NCBI RefSeq assembly: GCF_937616625.2
Contig: NC_065570.1
Coordinates: 72,319,665 to 72,383,664 of the forward strand
DNA length: 64,000 nt
Source: Mercurialis annua
Taxonomy: Eukaryota; Streptophyta; Magnoliopsida; Malpighiales; Euphorbiaceae
Direction: 5' to 3'
In this document: positions 37,364 to 46,986 of the stretch, in pieces
How positions within the stretch are numbered: the stretch's first letter is position 1
Layout of the letters: the number at the start of each line of letters is the position of its first letter
Program-made: the position numbers and the translations under genes
The notes under the pieces: generated by a model
What the model was told of the DNA's origin: nothing
What the model saw: only the letters and a program-made list of their open reading frames with translations
Database searches by the model: none

Positions 37364-39859
37364 TGTAATACCCCAAAATATTAAATTATCTAATTGGACC
37401 ACGTGACCAGTCTAGATTTGCCAGAGTGGCAAAAATCGGAAAGTTTTCCGATGAATAAGTTTTAGTAGGTCGGTTTTGAAAAAGATTATATGCGAGGAAT
37501 TTAATAATATAGTTCAAGTCTAAAGTTAGAATTGGAATTAAAAGGAAAGGAATGTCAAGAAAATTTCAAAATAAAGTACAGGGACCAAAGTGGTAATTTA
37601 ACCACTTTGTGTCGAAAATGGAAATTTGTAGATTTGACGGGAAAATGTTAATATTAAGTTTTGTATTATTTATCGGATATAAATAATACGTAAAAGTAAT
37701 AATTTAAGAATTTATCGATTTAGTTATGGACTAAATCGTAAGAAAGGAAAGTTTAAAAGATAAATAATAACAAACAACAAGAACAAGGATTAAAGTGGCA
37801 CTTTAGCCAAGATATATATAAGAAAGGAATTGAATCAGAGAAGGGAAGAGAGACTTCCAGAGAGAACGAGAGTATATCGCCGATTACGTCGTTTCGCCGC
37901 CGTTTCGCCGTTCGACGTCCGATTCAAGTAATTCAAGCGGCAATCTCTTCAGAATCGAATTCTCTATCGATATCAAACATCGTTTTAAGGTAATAATCTG
38001 AGAATTTGGTGGAAAATTCGAATATTTAGCCGTTTTGGTTATAATTAGGAATTTAATGATTTTGGATCGTTTTTAGCGTTTTTAGAAAGACGAAGTTACG
38101 GGTTTTGAAGGAAATGAGGTTTTATACGTGTATGGCGGAAGATAGCATGACGGGAAGCCCGGAAACGACATTTCCAGGAGCTGCGCCCAGGTCGCACGTG
38201 GTGTGCGATCGCACACCCGTGGTGTGCGAACGCACACCTGTGATGGTGTGCGAACGCACACCAGCGGTGTGCGGACGCACACCGGTGATGGTGTGCGAAC
38301 GCACACCCAAGGTGTGCGAACGCACACCCATGGTGTGCGGACGCACACCACCCTGTGCAGGCGTGTAATGAGTCCACGAGGGACTAAAATGAACTTTTTG
38401 CCCGAGGGGCTAAAATGGACTTTTAGCCATAAAGAAAGGGGATTTTGATATTTTCAATATTAGGTCCTAAAAACGATTAAGAACTCCGATTAATTAAAAA
38501 GAGATATAACAAGTATCTCGACTAAGTGTCAGGACACGACCAAAGCTAAGAATCGTATTTGGAATACGATAATGTTAACCTAAGTCGATAACTTAGGATT
38601 TAAGTATTAAGTTTACGTTTATAAATCAAAAATTCGGTAACGTGAATAGGTAAATGACGCACCGACGAGCTACCAGGCCAACGAGCTGGAATAGCTACGA
38701 CAACGATGCATGGAGCTTACGTTATGGAATCATTATAGTGCAATTTTGGGATAGCGGTCACTGTGAGTGGCATTTTACTTTCGAGTGTTATATATAAAGT
38801 TATTTTATATAAATACGTACACTGTTTTTACGCATCGCATGTTATATGATTTGATTGAATGTCATACGTTTATTTAATTTCTGTATATAAGAACTAGTAT
38901 GCGATCCGATGAAACTAGCTACCTATTGGGTGTCAATAGGCTGTGTGATCACCAGTATCGAGTCAGTCTAGTATGTTTGCATTGAGAAATGATTTGACAC
39001 AGCTGTGAGCTGTAGATGAATATGAAACTTACGATTGGGTTATGATTTAGATACGCAGAGTGAACTCGGCTACGGTGTAGCCTGGAAGTCCCCGTATCTA
39101 GTGGCTGGGCCACCAGCGAGTTGGACTCGCAATTGATATTTACGATTGGATTGAATGATATATGATTATTCGAGAGATGAGTCGCATGCTAGGATATTAG
39201 TTTCACACGGATCAAATACATGTTATATATTTTATAATATCGTTTTCTTAAAATGCGATGCTGTGTCTTTAATGTAATACTGTTAGTAAATGCAAACTCA
39301 CTCAGTATTTCCCAAATACTGACCCCTCACTTTGATGTTTGCAGGTAGTGAAAGTCGGATCAGACAGACCATCTCCTTTGTGTCAACAGCCCTTTTGGCT
39401 CACACAAAGTATAAGTTTTATAGAGCTGCAGTAGTCAATAGGTGTCAGTATAAAGTTTATGATTCGATTTCAAACGGTATTTGAAAAGTAAACTTTAACA
39501 TAATTTTATAAATAAGTCATTTATAAAGGTGATGTTTTATCCGTTTGAATTGAGTACCAATTGCCTTGAGAGGAATTGGTTATGTTTGTGATCAGAAACA
39601 GGGCGGTGCTGGATATGAGATATCGCTCGGTAAGACCCTGGTTTCTAAGGAATTGTGCTGCAAACGTTTTCAGGAAAGGGATACAATATTTCGATATTTG
39701 AATTATATTATTTAAAGAAGATGTCTGAAAACGTTTTATATATAGTAATATGTTTTAATTCGCGAAAAATTAATAACGGTTTTAGGCTTGCTACGGGTTT
39801 TGGAGCTACCACTCCCATTCCCTAGCGCCGGTCTCGGCTCAATAATTTGGGTCGTGACA
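37364..39859 (+). repeat. 3' LTR (2,496 bp) of the LARD-like element
   Basis: Same sequence as the 5' LTR apart from one extra 21-bp palindromic unit (array 38,200-38,350 with seven units) and a C at 38,701. The length difference of 21 bp between LTRs is fully explained by the extra unit. Confidence 0.95.
38200..38350. repeat. Palindromic 21/24-bp tandem array in the 3' LTR (seven units)
   Basis: As the 5' array, but with an additional GTGTGCGAACGCACACCCAT-type unit inserted before the last unit. All six-frame open frames here are repeat artefacts. Confidence 0.93.
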
Positions 39860-39944
39860 GTTTTTTGGAATTTTTTACAACTTTTTTTGAAAAAATCGTA
39901 ATGTTCTTCATTAATGATATTTTGACCTGATTTTCAAATGTTTT

Positions 39945-40460
39945 AAATTAATTTTAGAAATCGTTTGAAACTGTTTTATACTGTTCGAAACCTTTGTAAA
40001 CGGTTTGAAACTATTTTATACTGTTTGAAACTGTTATTTTTTAAACTATTTGAAAGTGTTTTTAAAAACTGTTTTAGACTGCTTGAGATCTTTGGAAACG
40101 GTTTGCAACTGTTTTATACTGTTTGAAACCTTTGTAAACGGTTTGAAACTGTTTTTTTGAAACTGTTATTTTTTATGTAAACGGTTTGAAACTGTTTGAT
40201 ACTATTTGAAACTGTTATTTTATAAACTATTAGAAAGTATTTTTTAGAATCTGTTTTAGACAGTTTGAGACCTTTGTAAACGGTTTGAAACTATTTTATA
40301 CTGTTCGAAACTGTTTTTTGAAACTGTTTGAAACTGTTATTTTTTAGACTGTTTAAAAGCGTTTTTTAGAAACTGTTTTAGACTGTTTGAAACCTTTGTA
40401 AACGGTTTGAAACCGTAATTGAAACTGTATTTAAAACCGTTTGAAACCGTTTTTAATAGA
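39945..40460. repeat. Degenerate tandem array (GTTTGAAACTG type) in hAT element A
   Basis: More than twenty variants of CTGTTTGAAACTGTTTTATA and ACCTTTGTAAACGGTTTGAA follow one another, with higher-order repetition of about 100-120 bp. The core CGGTTTGAAAC recurs throughout. Non-coding. Confidence 0.88.
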
Positions 40461-42033
40461 TTTTTAATGAGAACAAATAAATTAATAATTTACAGTTTTC
40501 TTTGTTTTTGGAGAAAGTTATGATCGTTGAATTTGAATTTCAAGTGAAATTTGAAGTAATTTGATTACGAATTAAAAATTCGAGCGGATCGGAAATTATA
40601 TTTTAAATTAGCAATAAAATTGTAAGAAATAATAATAAAATCGCAGGATTTAATTTCTTGAAATGTTATAAGCTGAAGATTACAATTGATTTGTTGATTG
40701 TCTTTGAAAATAAATTGAAAAAGATAAAAAAACGAAGAAGATGAAGAAGAAGGTGAAGGAACTGTGATGTCGAGTAAATATGGGGTATAAAAACAAAATA
40801 AAAGAGTAAAAAAATAAACATACAACATGCTGAGGTAGACAAATAAAGATGGACAATTAGTGTTAACAAATGCTAATATTTCTATTTTTTAGGTATTTTG
40901 CTAATTCTCTCTTTATTTTAGACCCAAATTATCAAATTTGTTAAATCAATTCCTATTTGTTTCTAAATTTTTCCAATCATCCCTTATCAATAAATTTAAT
41001 TTTGAGAGTACAAAATTCTTTAATCCAAATTCTTCCTTAATTCTCTAGCTTAACTCCCTAATTTTTTTAAACTATATACCTCTAACTTTTTATCTTTTAA
41101 AATTAAACTAAAATCCTCAATTAAAAATTATCAATTCTAATAATTTTTTTATTTTCTCTCTTTTAAGATTAAACGACATCCAATCTTGTTTATTTTTGGT
41201 ATTTTATTTATACATGTTAATTTAAAACATATTTTTGTACAATAATTATATTAAATTTACATTTAGGTTATTTAAATTAATGTAGTCTTGAAAAATAATG
41301 TAATTGATTAAACTACACCAAGTGAAGTTTTTGTTTAATTAGTATCATTTTATTCTATTTTATTGATAATTAATGAAATACTTATTTTAATGATTTTATT
41401 TGTGTATTTTTTAGATAATAAAACTAAAGAAAACTAATCAAGATGATTTCAGTTAGATTATATTTTTTTGATAAAATGTTAAAAAATTGTCAAAATATGA
41501 TTAAAAAATAATAATTCAGCCATACTTTTGATATAAAAAAAGGCGTGTTTAATTTAATTCGGCCGATAAAATTAGAATTATGAACAACAAATTCTGATTG
41601 ATGGATATGAAGCCCTTTTTAGAAGATTATTCAATATTTGTTAATAATATGAATTTTATGTAATAGTATTTATATATTTAGTATTGTTTAGCCAGGGCTG
41701 GAAAAAATTCCTGGATCCGCCACTGGCTATAGTAGATGGTCTAAGTGTATGAAACAAAGGTTGCTAGCAAGCAATGATATTCAATCTTTATTCCACATAG
41801 GAAAGTGTAGATAGATTAAACCAGAATAAATAAAAGGAATCAAGATTGTTTACATCAATATTATATATATGCTTACAAGAAAATAAACACAATAAATAAC
41901 AAACTAAAAGATGATCGAACTCTACATCTTCGCATTCATGTAACTTTTCTCCCCTTTTATTTTACCGCTTCAAGAAATTAAACCACCATAATATAACACT
42001 TAATTGATAATATTTTGTTGATTAAGCTTATAA

Positions 42034-42538
42034 TTAAGGACACTTGCGCTGGCCGCCATGGGTGGTCAAGCTGGCATAGCAAGAGCAGGCCTCATAGTTA
42101 CCGGCAGTCCCAGGAGGAACACAGCTGCACCGCGCGCAGCAAGTCCCACATGCCCTTTTGCATAGCCGTGGCCTTGATGATAACTGACACCTGGCCTTGC
42201 AAGCGCCGCCACAGTCTGAAAAATTAAACAAAATATATACTCTATTAATTAGTCTCATCATATCATATATTTGACCAGCTGATGTTGATATATATTTAAT
42301 TACCTAATTTTGGAGATGGACTATATGAAGTTGCCGCTAAATTCGAGTTGACCTGCACGAGTTAGTCAACAAAAACGAAGTAAGTATAAAGCAGATGATA
42401 TTTAAATGATTAGAAGGGGAAACTTAGTGATCAAGTAAATTAGTTTACAGTTTGGCGATCAAGAACAGCCTCAGAAAATTGGAGAAGAAGAAGAGATAAG
42501 AGAAGAGGAGCAATGAGAAGCTTATTGGAGATGGTCAT
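42034..42538 (-). CDS. GASA/snakin cysteine-rich secreted peptide, copy 3 (106 aa)
   Basis: Exons 42538-42449, 42352-42304 and 42215-42034 (TAA) splice in phase. Signal peptide MTISNKLLIAPLLLSLLLLQ, linker AVLDRQT-VNSNLAATSYSPSPKL, then a complete GASA domain with all twelve cysteines (DCGGACKARCQLSSRPRLCK to THGGQRKCP). Closest paralogue is copy 2 at 25.6 kb, with same exon sizes for exons two and three. Replacement differences cluster in the signal and linker, as is usual for the family. The 3' flank is longer than in copy 2 by about 110 bp. Looks functional. Confidence 0.94.
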
Positions 42539-43689
42539 TAATGTTGTTATAGCAGATGAATTATTTGAGTATTTGGTGCATGAAAGGGATGAAGGGTGGT
42601 GGTATTTATAGTAAGAATTAGAGAAGTAGGTCAACATTATAAATTATGAAATAGATTAATCATAAGGCGCTGAGTTGATAAATCACACTTCTAAGCTTAA
42701 ATAAAATTGCGGATTTAAACCGTATTCATGTTTACAGCCGGAAAGGTTGGAGTTTTGTCTCTACCAAAAAATCTACTGGTTTGAGCGAGGATTAATTTTG
42801 AATTAATGTATCATTTTATAATTAGACCGTTCATAACACCTCAATATAAAAAATTATAAAATAAATTAGGCAAAGCAAAAGTGACACCATTATTAGAGTG
42901 AGCTGTCAAGAATTTCTGGTATGGATCTTTGGTTCTAATGGCGGAGAGTGGCGGTTTGGAATTGGAATGCGGTGGAGTGTACTAGGAAAGGGCATAATCC
43001 ACCTTTATTTGCTTCTCTCTTGGATCATTTTCCCTTACCAGAACGCGAAAATGTGACATATATCTGTCATAACACTAACATCATATCCGATCAACAAATA
43101 TTATTTTAATTTTAATTAAAATATTAGTAGTTAATGTAATATTAATTATGAACTATATTTAATAATAATATGTGTCATATATGTAATAGATGGTTTAATT
43201 TCACATGATAAACTAATTCAAACAAATATTTTTGATCTTCACATGCATCGTCAGGGGCGGATCTACGTTTAGGCTAGGGTAGGTTTAAGCCCGGGCTGCC
43301 GTCGGAATATCAGAGGTTGGTGGCGTAGCGATGGAGGAGAAGCGTGGTAGAATTGCAAGTTTTTGGTTGTTCAGCCATGGCTGCGCTGGTTTAGAGAGGA
43401 AAAGAGGAGAAGAAAGGAAAGGGGATTCTGCTTTATTTTTAGGTTAAATTTGGTTACTTCCGCTTTTTCATTTTTGAATAGCCCTTTGGGCCCTTTTCTA
43501 ACTTTAAATAAAATGGCCACGTCGTTTGGCCTCTTGAATCTTGTTAAAACAGTCTTATATAATAGGGATTTTTAGACAAATACCTATAAAACACATACTT
43601 ATTCTCAAAAATACCTTTTGACAAAAATTAGTTAAAATTTACGGATTGACCAATTTTTTTAATAAAAATACTTTTTTCATTTGCAAAAA

Positions 43690-44245
43690 TACGATTCAGT
43701 TTACTAATGGTTTACTAACGGTTTACTAAATATCTGTTTACTGTAAATTCACTAACAGTTTACTAATGGTCTACTATCGGTTTACTTAAAAATCAAATTA
43801 CTATTTTTTATTTTTAAATTATAAAATGTTAAAATAAATTATTACTTAATCTACTAAAATTATTGGTGTACCAGTAGTAAACCATTAGTTAACCAACAAT
43901 AAAATCATTACAGATACACAAGTAAAAAAAAAGTTTACATAAAAAATCAATAGCAACATTAAAAAAATAATTATAAATAACCAACAGTTAACTTAAAGTT
44001 TACTAACAGTATTACTAATTTTAAAATTATTAGTTTACTATTAGTAAACCATTGGTAAACCAACAACAAAATTAAAAATATCTGTTACTAAAAAATTAAA
44101 GTTTACCATTAGTTATTATCGATTTACTTAAAAAACAAATTTACTAACGGTAAACTATCAGGTTACTAAAAAATAAGTTAGTTCACTAATAGTTTGTTAT
44201 TGGTTTACTAAAATATAAGTCAGTTTACCAATGATTTACTATCGG
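43690..44245. repeat. Degenerate tandem array (GTTTACTAATG type) in hAT element B
   Basis: Dozens of variants of GGTTTACTAA and its inverse TTAGTAAACC over about 550 bp, e.g. ACTAATGGTTTACTAACGGT near 43,700. It occupies a position comparable to the GTTTGAAACTG array of element A but has a different unit. Confidence 0.85.
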
Positions 44246-44347
44246 TTATGAATATGAGACCTTATTTATTTATTTAATTTGTCTCCATATCAGCAAAAAA
44301 GGCTAATGGCATTTTTGGTTTCAAATCATTTCAGATAAAAAATGAAA

Positions 44348-45406
44348 GGCTAATCACCTCAAAAACTACCGACCTTTCATTTTTTTTTCAATAACACCCT
44401 GACCTTGCAATTTTATCAATTGCACCCTATTTCGTATTTTTACATTTCAATAGCACCCTAAATTAAAAAAAATAGATGATTTCATGATTATAAGGATTAA
44501 ATTTTATAAAATAACCAAATCTAAGGATCATTTTATACTATTTTCTACTTGGCTAAATTTTAACAAGTCCCTTAACTTATAATATGTTCAAATAAACCAT
44601 CTTCTCCATTAATTCAAAATTAAAAAAAAAAAATTATCTTCCCCGACATCTTTTCTGCTCGACCCGCTGCCGCTTCTGAATCCGCGACCACCCACCGCCG
44701 CTTCCGGGACCAGCAGCTGGCCTCCTTCCGGCCATGGAAGACCAGCTGGTCTTCCATGGCCGGAAGACCAAGACCAGCAGATCTGCTGGTCTTCTGGCCG
44801 TGGAAGAACAGCAGATCTGCTGGTCTTCTGGCCGTGGAAGACCAGCAGATCTGCTGGTCTTCTGGCCGTGGAAGACCAGCAGATCTGCTGGTCTTCTGGC
44901 CGTGGAAGACCAGCAGATCTGCTGGTCTTCTCGCCGTGGAAGACCAGCTGCTGCTGGTCTTCCATGGCCGGGAAGACCAGCTGCTGGTTGCTGGTCTTCC
45001 ATGGCCGGGAAGACCAGCTGCCAGTCTTCCTTTGGGGAAGACCAGCTCGTCTTCCCCAAAGGAAGGTCTTCCATGGAAGACCGGTGACGGAGAGCGGCGT
45101 TTGAACGGAGGTGGTGACGGAGAGCGGCGGCGTTCGAACGGATTTATTTATTTTTTGTTATTAGTTTAATTATTTTTTATTATAGGGTTTGTACATATAA
45201 TGTTAAACATCATATGATATTTAGAGTTTTTAAAAAATATGAAGGATTCATTTTGAACTTTATCCAAATGAAAATAGTTCAATTTAATACTTTAGGGTGC
45301 TATTGAAATGTAAAAATACGAAATAGGGTGCAATTGACGAAATTGCAAGGTCAGGGTGTTATTGAAAAAAAAAATGAAAGGTCGGTAGTTTTTGAGGTGA
45401 TTAGCC
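44348..45406. mobile_element. Mutator-like (MULE) MITE with about 115-bp inverted ends, 1,059 bp
   Basis: Left end GGCTAATCACCTCAAAAACT is repeated exactly in reverse complement at the right end. The near-perfect inverted repeat extends through the CAATAACACCCTGACCTTGC and ATTTCGTATTTTTACATTTC phrases to about 44,463 and 45,291. Exact 9-bp target duplication AAAATGAAA at 44339-44347 and 45407-45415, the length diagnostic of Mutator elements. The centre is a GC-rich palindromic array and no transposase is present. Confidence 0.95.
44716..45090. repeat. GC-rich palindromic 34-bp tandem array inside the MULE
   Basis: Five or so units with the perfect palindromic core GACCAGCAGATCTGCTGGTC separated by TTCTGGCCGTGGAA, followed by shorter variants built from GGAAGACCAGCTGCTGGTCTTCC-like halves. 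Strongly out of step with the AT-rich surroundings. Since 34 is not a multiple of three and the unit lacks stops, long frames of 80-146 codons appear in all frames on both strands, none of them credible genes. Confidence 0.93.
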
Positions 45407-46031
45407 AAAATGAAATGATTGAAAACTCTATTATTCAAATAGTAATTCAAAAACATAAATTACATACCAACATAAGTATCAAAAACATAAATTACACTAT
45501 TATATCTGCAGAGACATGAGTAAGAAGCAAAACATTTTATAGGCTAACAATAAAACTTCTCATGTTGTAATTATTTGTAGTCCATATCTTCAAAATCTCT
45601 ATTCAATTGCTCTCAAAAAGAAGTTATAAGAAGTGCATAAACAATTTCTATTATTATTGAGTAGTTTTATCAAACATAACATGTGCATCTTTGAAAACAC
45701 TACAACCACCTACACTAAGCAAATCAAAACTAATAACACATTTAAAATGAGAAAGTATAGAGCAAACTTGAAAACTTATGAGCTAGTAAAGGCAAAGTAA
45801 AATCAGATAAACTAACATAATGTGGAATTGATGAAGCTTTGTAATATTTTTTAATTTATTTTAAAAATTATAAAAACTTTAATCAGATAAACCAACATAA
45901 AATAGAAGTGGCTTCACAAATAAAGTTCTGATCATGGCGCTTCATCACTCTCAGCGATTCGGAGCAGCTCAGAAGGATTCACGACTCTACTAACTCATGC
46001 CGTCTTCATCAAAATCTCCATAAATCTGGAT

Positions 46032-46259
46032 ATGTTCTTTCGCACGAAGCAACAACAGGAGCAGTTGCGACAGCAGCGGAGGAAGCGCCGCCGCCGCCAG
46101 AGAAGGACAAGAATCCCGATTATTAAAAGGACAAACATGAAACTGACTAGAGAAACCGCACAACAACACATCTTTGATGAAATTGACAGTAAACTCAAAT
46201 CCCTTAAACTAAGATACCCATCACACGCTTTCCTTCGTTCTAATCGTATATTTCAATAA
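46032..46259 (+). CDS. Small Arg/Gln-rich open frame inside hAT element B (doubtful)
   Basis: A 75-codon frame beginning MFFRTKQQQEQLRQQRRKRR and ending SHAFLRSNRIFQ, within a locally GC-richer patch (45,930-46,250) of an otherwise AT-rich non-coding transposon. The composition change suggests a captured piece of host DNA. I recognise no family, there is no supporting context, and the opposite strand is also open over 67 codons, so coding status is unproven. Confidence 0.2.
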   Translation: MFFRTKQQQEQLRQQRRKRRRRQRRTRIPIIKRTNMKLTRETAQQHIFDEIDSKLKSLKLRYPSHAFLRSNRIFQ

Positions 46260-46986
46260 ATTGAATCGTAAAAACATTAATTAAAAGCGTGAAGAAGAAA
46301 AGATGAATAAGATTTATGTATTTTTGTAGCGAGATATGAGAATCCGTATTAGTGAGAATATTTTAGTATTTAATCGTGTTCTGTGTAATTAGCTCTATAT
46401 AATAAGGAGATATTTAAATTATTAATTTCAAATTAACCCTAACAATTTTCAAGCCAATCTAGTAATTCTCAAATGAATTTACTGATTTAAAATTAAATTC
46501 TCTAAAAATTTCAATTCCATTTTCTAACTTTATCCAAATACCTCTAATATTTTCAATTACTAACTTTGATAATTTTATAATTTTTTTTCTTTCAAAATCA
46601 ACCACCCTCAAAATTTAAGCAAATTTACTTTTTGTTATCTTATTTGTATAATTTAATTTATAAAGTTCTACAATAATTGTATTAAGTTATATTTTTAAAT
46701 TATTTGAATTTATTTATCATGAGAAATAAAAGAATAAAGTGTTCTTTTTTAAATTGTGACCATTTTTGTTTATTCGGTTTATAATTAATTTTATTTTGTT
46801 GATAATTATTTTTATTCAATTGATTGATGAATTTTATTATTTAAATTTTTTTATGAATATTTGGAAGAAAAAAAACTAATCAAAATCAATTTAGAAGGTT
46901 ATTGTAATATTTATTTTTGATATAATATTTGTTATTTATATATGTTGTTAAGCCCGAGCTGGAAAAAATTCCTGGATCCGCCACTG

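Larger units (their letters stand above)
30543..39859 (+). mobile_element. LARD-like Ty3-gypsy LTR retrotransposon, 9,317 bp, nested in the hAT element
   Basis: Two directly repeated LTRs (TGTAATACCCC...GGGTCGTGACA) bracket a 4.35-kb internal region. Exact 5-bp target duplication GTTTT at 30538-30542 and 39860-39864. A primer binding site TGGTATCAGAGC follows the left LTR, and a polypurine tract AAGGGGGGAAGAA precedes the right LTR. Just before the tract the DNA reads TTCGAGGACGAATTTTTATA, the customary tail of gypsy polyproteins of the Del/Tekay kind. Otherwise the internal region has only short open frames and no recognisable gag, protease, reverse transcriptase or integrase. This fits a large non-autonomous derivative mobilised by a relative. 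LTRs differ, by eye, at one base and one 21-bp unit, so insertion is recent. Confidence 0.95.
29725..41725. mobile_element. hAT-type transposon, 12.0 kb including a nested LTR retrotransposon
   Basis: Left end CAGGGGCGGATCTA, right end (reverse complement) CAGTGGCGGATCCA, with an exact 8-bp target duplication GCTATAGT at 29717-29724 and 41726-41733, diagnostic of hAT-like transposition. Without the nested 9.3-kb retroelement (and its duplicated target) the element is about 2.7 kb. The right end shares the phrase GCTGGAAAAAATTCCTGGAT with the hAT element at 43,252-46,986, and the left ends share GGCTAGGGTAGG and CGGGCTGCCGTC. The interior has a pyrimidine tract and a degenerate tandem array but no transposase reading frame, so it was moved in trans. 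Confidence 0.92.
43252..46986. mobile_element. hAT-type transposon B, 3,735 bp, carrying a nested MULE
   Basis: Ends CAGGGGCGGATCTA and, reverse-complemented, CAGTGGCGGATCCA, with an exact 8-bp target duplication TGCATCGT at 43244-43251 and 46987-46994. Same terminal family as the 12-kb element at 29,725. It interrupts the right GASA duplicate. No transposase frame was seen. Contains a GTTTACTA-type tandem array, a MULE at 44,348-45,406, and a 75-codon frame at 46032-46259. Confidence 0.93.

Noticed and set aside
44609..45169. Several overlapping 80-146 codon open frames on both strands
   Set aside because: They are translations of the 34-bp palindromic array. All frames are open because the unit lacks stops, and the peptides are simple repeats.
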